Both the position numbers and the translations under genes were made by a program. Of a DNA stretch of 64,000 bases, positions 55,786 to 64,000 are shown piece after piece. The DNA is from Gamsiella multidivaricata. Lineage: Eukaryota > Mortierellomycota > Mortierellomycetes > Mortierellales > Mortierellaceae. Location: assembly GCF_025024155.1 (NCBI RefSeq), contig NW_026251754.1, positions 124,001-188,000 of the forward strand. Direction: 5' to 3'. The notes beneath the pieces were generated by a model. That model was not told the DNA's origin, did no database searches, and saw only the letters and a list, made by a program, of their open reading frames with translations. The first letter of the stretch is position 1; the number at the start of each line of letters is the position of its first letter.

Positions 55786-57181
55786 ATGGCAAAGTGCGTT
55801 CACTGCGGCCGGATTCACACTCGCAACGGCCCTCCTTGCAAGAGACCGGTCAAAAGACCCAGGCACGACGCGGGCCCTGAGAACGGCGATGACGCCAAGG
55901 TGGAAGGCCGTATCTCGAGCAGGTATGTGATTATTTGTCAAGAAATGAAGCTGTCTGTGCGGTTGGAGAGATCAATCGAATAACCCAGTCTCCCCGACGG
56001 CAGCGCGGGTAAAAAGAAATTAGAATCGGACTTTTTTAACCTTGCGGTGCCTGTGCCGTACAGGCACGTCCTGAATTTAACTTTCACACGTTCTTCCATG
56101 GGTGGGTTTCGCGTTTTCATGTTGCTAACTGCTTTTTCCTCCTGTTTCAAGCACGAAGAAATTAATAGCTAAGGGTTCATTCATGGTCCGCACCAAACGA
56201 TCGCAAGAGACCGGTAAAAAGTCACCGACTAAGCAAACCCAGAGTGCTCGCAAGGCGCAGGACGCCGCTGTTTAGCTCGCAACCAATACTCGCGGCCCCC
56301 CTCCTCCAGGGCTGAGGCGCAAACTCGGTGCTGCAAAGGCGCTGAGCTGCGCGAGATGCCTTGGGTTACCTATGTCCTCCACCGGCGGATGAAATTCCTA
56401 GGACCTCGAGATTGAAATGGTCAGTTGAGAGTCAGCCGAGTCTCTATTCGCCGAGGATATAGATTTCATCTTTGATGCGTACTCAAGCTCCAAGTCATCA
56501 GATGAAGATGAGAGGACGCTTGCCAAGCGACCTCGGGTTGGCGAGATCAAGGCCATGGAGATACAGACCGAGATGCCCAGCGACGAGCTAACCCAGGTCA
56601 TGCAGCCCAGTGTCGAGGAAATTGATTCCAGTCCTCAACCCGCCTCTCCCACTCTGTCACCGCTGGATGCCGCTCAGCTGCATGCGTGGGCCGTGCCCCC
56701 AAGGGAGGGACCTGTCCCTTTGATGATGGTATGCAGCCCAGAGAACGCCAAAATCCACGATTGTGCAAGGTGTCTCATGCCAGCGCCTTGCGAATCGTGG
56801 GAGCGTAATCTCCAGATGTATCACCGTATTGGAGGGACTCCGGTTGATAGAGGTGTGGAGTTTTTAACCATAAGCTCAATGAGAGCGAAAGCTCTATGCA
56901 CTCCTTCTTCGCCTGAGGATCGCTTCATGAAGTCCATATTCAAGTCGGGTCCTGAGAAAAACCCATCCTTCATCATCAAGATCCCTGCAACACCTGAACC
57001 TCCGCCTCCTGCCAAGGTTACTCTGCTGCCTCCTCTGAATAATTCTGCCTCCTCGGGTTCTGCCATCAGCCTCGACGCATGTGCGACTCAAATATTCAAC
57101 CTTTTTATGGATTCAGCGTCGATACCAAGCGACTTTCGCTTTTTTCGAAAGCAGGTGGACCCAATTTCAGATGACATATAA
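55786..57181 (+). pseudogene. Helitron-associated ORF with Cys/His cluster and acidic region
   Basis: Opens MAKCVHCGRIHTRNGPPC (Cys/His cluster CX2CX3HX6C) and a basic stretch CKRPVKRPRHD. A GT-AG intron (GTATGTGA...TTTCAAG, about 55924-56150) can join it to STKKLIAKGSFMVRTKRSQE. After a stop and a frame change an acidic region follows (FDAYSSSKSSDEDERTLAKR) leading to a 208-codon frame (56555-57181) with WERNLQMYHRIGGTPVDRG and a Pro-rich tail. Likely the N-terminal region of the Helitron protein or a passenger gene. Not functional as read; no further homology recognised. Confidence 0.45.
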
Positions 57182-57365
57182 TTGGGAATCATAGTTGAGC
57201 ACTCGACGATGATGCTTGGGATCCACTGAGCGCCTTAGGGAATGTATAAAACGAGAACAATTTTCTCTTCGTCCTCTCTCACTCTCTCCGTCCTCTCTCA
57301 CTTAATTCATCCTCTCTCACTCTCTTCGTTCTCTCCCACTCTTTTCATCCGCCTCTCCAATTGAG

Positions 57366-57545
57366 ATGCCATACAGTGTCCTCAGCTCCCCAATCATGCA
57401 ACCCTCAACAGTAACATGCAGTAGTTGCGGTCAACAAGGACACTCGCGACGATCATACCGCAATTGCTCACTTAACCCCAAGCGCTCGCGAAGTGTGGTA
57501 TTTCACCTACCATATTGTCTCACTTGTTGGAAGTGCCCTCTTTCT
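57366..57545 (+). pseudogene. Truncated zinc-knuckle protein start
   Basis: MPYSVLSSPIMQPSTV then CSSCGQQGHSRRSYRNC (CX2CX4HX6C), a form seen in transposon-borne genes. TATAAAAC (57246) and a CT-rich array of about four 'cctctctcact' units precede it. The coding sense ends where the promoter-like repeat begins at about 57543. Confidence 0.4.
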
Positions 57546-57719
57546 TTTAAATCAGCCACCACTCGGTGCCGATCCTTTATCAAGAGCATAGCGCCTCTGA
57601 GACTACGACCTGTAAGTCGTGTCTCTTGTATTAGATATTCCCCAGTATTTAAGGCGCGGCTCGTGCACTCTTAAAGAGAATCTCGTTTTTCACAGATTCA
57701 TTTTCCCACATACTTCTCA
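57543..57719 (+). repeat. Promoter-like repeat, copy 2
   Basis: Second copy of 52705-52890, same orientation; its TATA position reads GTATTTAAGGCG. Confidence 0.7.
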
Positions 57720-58263
57720 TACCCACTGTGATGCACGTTGCCTGGGGATTACTTGAAATAGAGGAGTGTGGTGTAGACGTGGATGCTCAGGAGGATATTA
57801 TGATGCTGGATGTGTTCATTCTGGCGAGAGTGGAAGGTGTCTTTGGTGTTGAGGGACACTTTTTCTTTGTGGCTGCTTGCTGACGTCCCTGATGACTAGA
57901 CCGCCTCTTGACTTTATCCTGATGGATATCGCTTATTAGATGCTGGACATCCTTTTCTTTAGCTTGCAATCTACACTCACAGACACAAACATACAAACAA
58001 ATAAACAAACAGATGCGCGGACCTGATGCAAAGACATACAATTCGTAAGATGGATAGACTAGTAAATACACATGCCGATAGTGAGAGAGGTAGGGAGTCA
58101 GAAGCAAAATGATGACGACAGCACAGATCAGCGAAGCAGTCGACTCTCTTTTACTTCTTTCGCCCTTCATCCCACTTCCTTTTCTTTCTCGTCCACACTC
58201 TTCCCAGGCTATCCCTACTCTCTTGACAGTCCCAAGAGCACACCACACACACATCACTTCAAA

Positions 58264-58767
58264 ATGGGCACCGAAACCCAGTCGGCACTCCGAACGCACG
58301 ACCAGTTTGACAAGCGAGTCCCTCCAGAGATCTGGCAACGGACCTTCAACCGCCTCTACCCGTCCCAGCTCTCCCGGATATCAATGGTCAACAAAAACTT
58401 TAACACAATCGTGTCCTCTCTGCCGGTGTGGTCTCACATGTTCTCAGTCGCCTTTGGACCCAAGATGCGACTTCGTACTCTTCGCAATATTCCCGAATCC
58501 AAGAGCTACATGCTGTGAATGTGCGTGAGCAGCCTTCATGTCTGTGAGAAGTGTCTCGATCTGGCCCCAGTCGACGCCGAATTTTTCCGCCAGATGCCGC
58601 AGTTGGTTCGGGCGCCGCTGCCAACGATGACCAAGGGCAATGTCAAGTACCTGGGTGAAAATGTTAATCTGCGCTGGAGGATCAGGATGTGTCGCCCTTG
58701 TTGTGAGAAGCAGGTTTCGACTTTTGAGGTTGGTAGCGACGAGGAAACCAGGAACAGGATCCTGTAA
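58264..58767 (+). pseudogene. F-box protein with Cys-pair motifs, internal stop
   Basis: MGTETQSALRTHDQFDKRVP starts the frame. The F-box is PPEIWQRTFNRLYPSQLSRI plus SMVNKNFNTIVSSLPVW. After ESKSYML an in-frame TGA (58516-58518) interrupts; the same frame then continues MCVSSLHVCEKCLDLAP, LPTMTKGNVKYLGENVN, RMCRPCCEKQVSTFEVGSDE to a TAA after 58767. One base change would restore the frame, and both halves keep coding character, so this is a young pseudogene (or a read-through or sequence-error case). The paired CxxC units suggest a small zinc-binding segment. Homologous genes occur as a family in Mortierella, from memory. Confidence 0.65.
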
Positions 58768-58769
58768 TA

Positions 58770-59040
58770 TCGAAAGCAGGACTAAAAACTTCTCTCCATC
58801 CCTTTTGCACCAACAGAAAGCCGAAGCACGGCTCATCACAACAGAAAAATGAAGCAATTTTTTATCCCATTCAGAGAAGAGCATAGCGCTTGTTTCTTTT
58901 ATTATTATGACCTTTCCAATAATATACTTTTTTGTTCATGTATGCGGCTTGGATGCGACATATCTTCGGGATTCGCGGCACCTCGGAACTCTATCATCTC
59001 CAGAATAGAAGACAGGGCGGGTTGGGTGGGTCAGTTAGAG
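58770..59040. other. Intergenic, no gene seen
   Basis: AT-rich; ends at the terminus of the second DIRS element. Confidence 0.4.
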
Positions 59041-61340
59041 TCCCATCTTGGTCGAATAATAGGCTTTAATCTTCATACTTATTCGACTACGCTGAATATT
59101 ATTCTGCTCTTCGATGGGACTCTCCCTGTGGATCCAGAGAAAAATAAAGAAAATCAGGGAAAAACTGCAGTGGTGAAATTGTTGGCCGTCTGTCGTGACG
59201 CGCGGTAGAACGAGTCCACAATTGCAGGAGAGGACCAATTTCCTTGAACCATGGCATCCTCGACAGATACGCTTTTCATAAGAGCGTGTGTGTCACCGAT
59301 GGCGCGAACCTTGAGACGTGGGGCACCAACTGGTCCAGATATCATCTCGAGATAGTGCTTGAGGTGGTTGTTGGTACGGTCCGCCGTGATAGCCTGCTTC
59401 AAATCCCTTAAATTGCGGACCAAAGGGACGAAGATTTGTTCTAGGTCCTTGTAGTGGGGATGGGAACTAAGGCATGTGCAATGGGGTGACAATACTCCTG
59501 GAAGGCAGCAACAGGACAGTAAACTAGATCGGGATGTGGAAGAATTATCGCCGTCTTACGGATGCGTTGCTGCTGGCGAAGTTCCTTCGGCAATAGAACA
59601 GAGAGTTCGAGCTTGTTGTCAACCATCCTTGATCCGCTGAGATCGATGCACGCAATGTCGTCGGGGCGCAAGAAGCTCCATACTTCCAGAAGCCAGCACA
59701 TCTTTTGTGAGAGGTCGAGCAATTGCATGAACCGTTGTTCTTGAGCTTGTTGAGGAAATTGAAAATAGGATCCAGGTTAACTTCAGCGTGTCGAATGCGC
59801 TTCATGCCCTTCCTCGCTAATGCTGTCTTCAGCTTCTCAAATGGCGCATAGGATGTGGAAACCGTAGTGTCGTTGTAGAGAGCGAAGATGGCTGACTTGT
59901 AGACCTTGACAGTGGTAAAAGACCAATTGTTATTGGTGTAACCATAGGCCAAGAAATTCATGAGCTCGACCGGATGAGGAATTAGAGGATTCAAGTACGA
60001 AGTGTCCCATCTATCGGACAAAACCGCGTTGGCGGCCAGCGTAAGCGTTGCGCCGGCAAATGGAGTTGTTGTCCTCGAAAAGAAGCGAGATGACGGTCTC
60101 ACTTGCTCTTGCTGCCGTTAGTGTCTGCTGTCGACATTTCAAGCGCAAGAGACCACATCGGATTTTTGGCGAGGACAGAGGGTTGGTTCCCTGGGGCTGG
60201 GAGAACCGTTGATCGAGGGATCGGGGTCGGAGAAGTCGTCGCCCATCTGGATATCTTCGGACACCATATGGCATTTGGCCAATTCGAGGTGATTATTGCC
60301 GCTGCCATTGACTCCTCTTGCAGTTTCTGCAGGACTGGCGATGTCAGGTTCCATGGAGGGCAGATGTACAATTTTCTCCCGTTGTTCTATGTAAGATTGA
60401 ACGCATCATGCGCCATCGCTTCGGACTCCAGTCTCCAGGACACGTAGGTCGGTAGTTTCGCATTGGCGTTCGTTGCGAAGAGATCTATAGTATGTGGGCC
60501 CCACTGTGAGTCCAGTTCCTGGAAGAAGTCCTGGCTGACGGACCACTCCAGTTGCGTGTTCACCCGATAAAAAGGAGCGCCCGCTGGATTGAACAGCGAT
60601 GATACTTATACGGTCCTGAGACGCGTCCCGGTCTCGAGACAATAAGACCATATCTGTGACGTGAGCTGGGGGGAGGGGAGGGGGGGGGGGGGGGGGGGGG
60701 CGTGCCGCCAAACTTGCTGATATGTGCTACTGTGGTCATGTTGTCCAATATCACATTGACCAACTTTCTCTTGGCTCGAGGATGCCGGATAAGATGCTAG
60801 GCGATCCTGCTCCTCGGGTAACCATGACTGACTGATGACCTCCGTCTATCACTATTATATACTTTATTACATAATGAAGATAATATTTATACTGCTAAAT
60901 CATGCGCTTAACAACTATGCCCCAATGATTGTCCGAGCTGTTCGTGTAAGAATCCAGATCCGTTGCTTGCGGTAGGGAGCATCGGCCATTCCATCCTTGT
61001 AGGCTGGATGATCATCAGGGAAGCCCTTGGCGAGCCTTGTCCGTTAACTTCACCAGGACCATCCAACTGCATGTCTTCAGAGCCGAGTTGAGTAGTTGGG
61101 TCAGGCGTCGAGTGCGTATGCGAGCTGGAAAGACTACTGCCAACATCGCCATGGCTTTCCGATGAATGCTGAAGGTGGCGAAGGGAAGCCTCTCCCAGAC
61201 AAAGGATCTTGTCGGCTTCTCTGCGGGTGTCCCTGACCTTGATACGAGGAATAAAGAGGGTCATGTTGGTTTTATCGATTGTGAAGTCGAGATGGTTGCG
61301 AAGTAAATTTGAACCAGGAGTCAATGAAAACAAGAGAGGG
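59041..61340 (-). mobile_element. Second DIRS-type element, decayed and 5'-truncated
   Basis: Minus strand order: end of RT (NHLDFTIDKTNMTLFIPRIK, VRDTRREADKILCLGEASLR, 61333 to ~61180), RNase H end (VNVILDNMTTVAHISKFGGT, ~60760), linker with YICPPWNLTSPVLQKL and IITSNWPNAIWCPKI (~60370-60280), and a tyrosine recombinase in three frames: LSDRWDTSYLNPLIPHPVEL, FLRPDDIACIDLSG, LVYCPVAAFQEYC, KVRAIGDTHAL, MVQGNWSSPAIVDSFYRAS, FTTAVFP. The terminus 59045-59090 resembles the first element's terminal repeat (TATTCGACTACGCTGA versus TATTCGGCTACGCTGA). Several frameshifts and a poly-G run. Clearly the same family, but diverged. Confidence 0.75.
60680..60700 (+). repeat. 21-base poly-G run
   Basis: Uninterrupted G tract preceded by GGGGGGAGGGGA, inside the RNase H remnant of the second DIRS element. 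Could form G-quadruplex; length may be unreliable in the assembly. Confidence 0.9.
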
Positions 61341-61734
61341 ATCTTTAATATTAATCCACCGAGAACACTATATGTTACTCGGTGGCCTAAGTAAATTGAT
61401 AGGGCTCGCCGGATCTAAGCTATATGCTGCACAGCATACTCAAGAGTCCTAAGGCGAGTCTACTTACTTAAATCAAATGGGTATTGACTGTATCTGAACT
61501 GCATCCGCAGGGAGTTGGCTGGAGTAGTGAGTAAGTGAGAGACTCAAAAAATCCTCTACTTAATAACTGACGACTAGTGTGTCTACCGAAGATGTTAGAT
61601 AGAACCCACTTTACCGAGTATGACTTTTCAAAAACTTTATTTTACGTGATGAAAGAAGAGGAACGAGACGAATACTTTTCACGTTACAGGGAGATATGAG
61701 GAAGAGGCGGGAGTAGAGGCAAAGTGAAAGGAGA
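61341..61734. other. Intergenic, no gene seen
   Basis: About 400 bp; no repeat or ORF recognised. Confidence 0.4.
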
Positions 61735-62196
61735 CTAGCAGCTATAGGGAATAGAACCGAAATTGAGGTTCGAGCTGCAATCGTTTTTGTGCCATTCTTC
61801 ATTGTTGACGCACCAATTACTGTTGCCGTCTTCAAAGCAGCCATAGTAGAAGTTGGTGTACCCATTGGAGCAAAGGCTCTCGTAATAGGCCGAGCTGGGA
61901 AGACCGCTGTACTTGTTAGAAGAAATCATCAGTGAAGTCATAATATTTCCCTGGTTGATACCGAGATTAAGAGTCCAGCCGTTGTTCTGCAAGGTAGTCT
62001 TGGAGGCGGAATAAATGGTTCGGTACTGGGCGGCATTATCGCCTGCGTCGTCCCAAAGAGAAAAGGAAGCCTTGGTTGAGTAAAGGATGTCGTTGTCGAA
62101 GTGGAGGCCGATGCAGTATGCGTAACTGGCATTAGCTGTCTTGAAGACCAACAGCAGGACGGCCAGGAAGAGAGACACTTGGTTGAGGCGAGCCAT
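61735..62196 (-). CDS. Small secreted cysteine-containing protein
   Basis: 153-aa single-exon ORF. The N-terminus MARLNQVSLFLAVLLLVFK with TANASYA is a clear signal peptide (cleavage probably after NAS or TANA). The mature part has about six Cys (AYCIG, ESLCSNG, YGCFED, NWCVNN, NDCSSN, PYSC), consistent with three disulfides, and is rich in Asn, Ser, Tyr. Soluble extracellular protein; no enzyme motif seen. Small secreted Cys proteins can be structural, defensive or effector-like; I cannot assign which. Intact, with ordinary codon use and clean start and stop. Confidence 0.75.
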   Translation of the reverse strand: MARLNQVSLFLAVLLLVFKTANASYAYCIGLHFDNDILYSTKASFSLWDDAGDNAAQYRTIYSASKTTLQNNGWTLNLGINQGNIMTSLMISSNKYSGLPSSAYYESLCSNGYTNFYYGCFEDGNSNWCVNNEEWHKNDCSSNLNFGSIPYSC

Positions 62197-64000
62197 TTTT
62201 CTATTCCGAGGCCATCCATTAAGTATGATTGTGAGAAGGAATGAAGAGCGTGCGTGCTAGAGTTAAAAAAGAAAATACATTGGCGATTTCACTTGGTGAT
62301 AATGAACACGATAAGCGCCGTTATAATGATATTCATGACATACCAAGATGGCAAGGGTGTGGTGGAGGAGTTACTGAAGAGGATGGACAGTGGGCAAGGC
62401 AGCAAAGGTAAAAGAACTGCGATCCTTTTTATATGGGTATGGCAGCCATGGATCGCCAGAAGGTCGTTAGATTGATGGATGAGGTGCATGTTCAGGATAT
62501 CGATGCTCAAATGGCTTCTTGGCACTCATTTTGTGTCTGGAGAGATCGCGCTGCATACTCTGATTGCTCTCACATTCCTTCATGTCGTTTAGCGCCCCGC
62601 TCAACTTTATGTCATGATGTCCCCCAATGCCCTGCCCTCATCCTCACCTTTGCCCTTGCCCTCGCCCTCGCCCTCGCTTCCTTCTCCTGACAGAATAAAA
62701 CCTCATCCACAGAGAAGGATAAGAAGTAGTGTTCCTCGTCAATAGACACAGGTACACCATGATTGCACACCTTTGAAGCTAATGTAGAGACTAGCTGGCA
62801 ACCAAGAGAAAGGGAAGAGAGAGAGAAGAGGGAGAAGGAGTTGTCTACAGTAACCGTAAACTGGTAGAGCGAATGTGTGTTTGTGTGGTAAATATCCGTG
62901 CATGTCCGGATTAAAACAAGGCATGAGCGATACGGTGCCTGCGGTAATTGTCTAAGCAAAACTTTGGGGTGCATAGTCTATGGTTTGCATGAAAAAGGGG
63001 AGAAGGGGACTCTGTCGTCTCTTTACTTGACCGACCCTCGAAGCCACGATACCGATGTTTGCTGTTTAAACATGTTGTTGGCCAGCAGTCACTGAGAGTT
63101 GTATGTATATGTATGTCGTATCCAAGCCGTATACATAAAAAAAAGTTTATTATTGGAAGATCATGACAGTAAAAGAACAGATACACACACATCTTATCAG
63201 GGGCATGCAGCCCTTTGGCCTTTTTCGGCTGCCTTCACCATCTTTATTGTGCTCTGACCACCCCAAGTTACAGCACTTACTAGTCACACTTTTATCCATT
63301 TTCTTGGTTTACGCCATATTTTTCTTGTTCAACACCACCCTTTTGATTAAAGCCCTGTTCATTAGTCCCCCTTCAGACCTAATTTTTCCTGTAACTGCGC
63401 CAGTTTACTTTTATCCCCTTAAAAAAAGAGGGGAGGGGTTGGTTGGCTGGTTGGTTGGAAAATTGTGATCAATGGGGAATCAACAATGATGTCCACTGCT
63501 TGAACGACCTTCAGGTCTGCATATAATGCATAATAAATGGCTTGAGGCAGCGTTCAGAGCGACGTTGCTCTTTCAACAGTATTAAGCGAGGTCTTGGCTG
63601 TTTAAGGGGCAGAGAAATGCACTATGTATGTACGATCGCGTTTAGAGCACAGCGACTGTTTCAGGCGGCACAGCTAAAATTTCTAATTAGGTTTAATAAC
63701 TAGTCGCATATGGTTCCACATTACAAGAGTTGACGGTTCGATCCCGGTCCGCGGAATAGAGCAACAAGCTACTGTATACAGTCGCTGAAGCTCAGGCTTC
63801 TGCTGTGCGAATACGCTTAGTTTTTCTAGGCGTGGCCTCCTTTCTTCGAAAACATTCCACCTATGGCTGGAGAGAGGGGTCAATTATAAACAAAAGAATT
63901 CGTATACACCATACTTTCTTTCTCATCCAACCTTCACTCCCATTTGATCCTCCATCATCCCCCATTATTATTCAAGTCATAACTCCATATATTCGGTCTT
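62197..64000. other. No gene supported; microsatellites and a B-box-like sequence
   Basis: Contains a CCCTCG/CCCTTG array at about 62645-62685, a purine-rich GAGA stretch at about 62805-62840, and GGTTGGTTGGCTGG at about 63435-63460. A tRNA B-box-like GGTTCGATCCC occurs at about 63732, but no cloverleaf folds by eye. ORFs on both strands lack motifs. Confidence 0.45.

Larger units (their letters stand above)
55254..57181 (+). mobile_element. Second Helitron-related element, 5' part
   Basis: Starts right after the CTAG terminus with TCTAATAATA (Helitrons begin with TC) and shares about 630 bp with 1298-1900, including the paired leader blocks and TATA. Beyond the first exon it differs from copy 1. 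Confidence 0.55.

Noticed and set aside
57787..58338. 183-aa minus-strand ORF
   Set aside because: Overlaps the F-box gene promoter and start in antisense; low-complexity stretches and no motif.
62612..62974. Minus-strand ORF with an Ala-Arg repeat tail
   Set aside because: The ARARARA tail is translated microsatellite; nothing else supports coding.
63690..63760. Possible tRNA or SINE (GGTTCGATCCC B-box with an A-box-like TAGTCGCATATGG)
   Set aside because: The boxes are only about 21 bases apart, the T stem has mismatches and no acceptor or anticodon stem can be built by eye.

Overview
The window looks like nuclear DNA of an early-diverging fungus, most likely Mortierellomycotina (Mortierella sensu lato). 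This is inferred from three things: GT-AG introns of about 60-130 bp with CTAAC-type branch points, a bacterial-like NRPS with dual epimerization/condensation domains of the kind known from Mortierella alpina, and Mortierella-type TRP-like channel, F-box and Helitron sequences. No rRNA, CRISPR array or convincing tRNA was seen.

Layout. 1-4.5 kb: a broken hypothetical gene, a decayed Helitron Rep region and a broken membrane-protein ORF. 4.5-12.6 kb (minus strand): a near full-length LINE with an intact ORF1 (RRM-like plus CCHC) and an EN-RT-RNase H ORF2 wrecked by frameshifts and a stop. 13.4-15.2 kb: a three-exon M32 carboxypeptidase. 16.6-21.8 kb: an ABCC (MRP-type) transporter. 22.5-24.5 kb: a four-exon MFS transporter. 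26.3-27.4 kb: a possible small eight-exon gene. 27.5-40.6 kb (plus strand): a four-module NRPS of about 4342 aa ending in a thioesterase. 42.8-52.7 kb: a TRP-like channel pseudogene cut in two by a DIRS-type retrotransposon, which itself carries a 5'-truncated LINE with a perfect 19-bp target duplication. 52.9-54.2 kb: an intact F-box/LRR gene. 54.6-57.7 kb: Helitron pieces, including a textbook 3' terminus. 58.3-58.8 kb: an F-box pseudogene. 59.0-61.3 kb: a second, decayed DIRS element. 61.7-62.2 kb: a small secreted cysteine-containing protein. The rest to 64 kb holds no supported gene.

How the genes may work together. The NRPS reads (C-remnant)-A-T-E/C-A-T-C-A-T-E/C-A-T-TE. Binding-pocket residues read from the sequence suggest Thr-like, Asn-like, Thr and a residue with an acidic pocket, possibly basic. 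Together with the condensation-domain types this predicts a tetrapeptide with D-configured residues 1 and 3. The adjacent MFS and ABCC transporters are candidate exporters, but both could be housekeeping neighbours. Modules 1 and 3 are near-identical at DNA level (offset 6417 bp), except for patches concentrated over the A-domain pocket. That suggests recent module duplication with pocket diversification or gene conversion, and it is the most interesting signal here. The flanks are a transposon graveyard of LINE, DIRS and Helitron sequences, in places nested.
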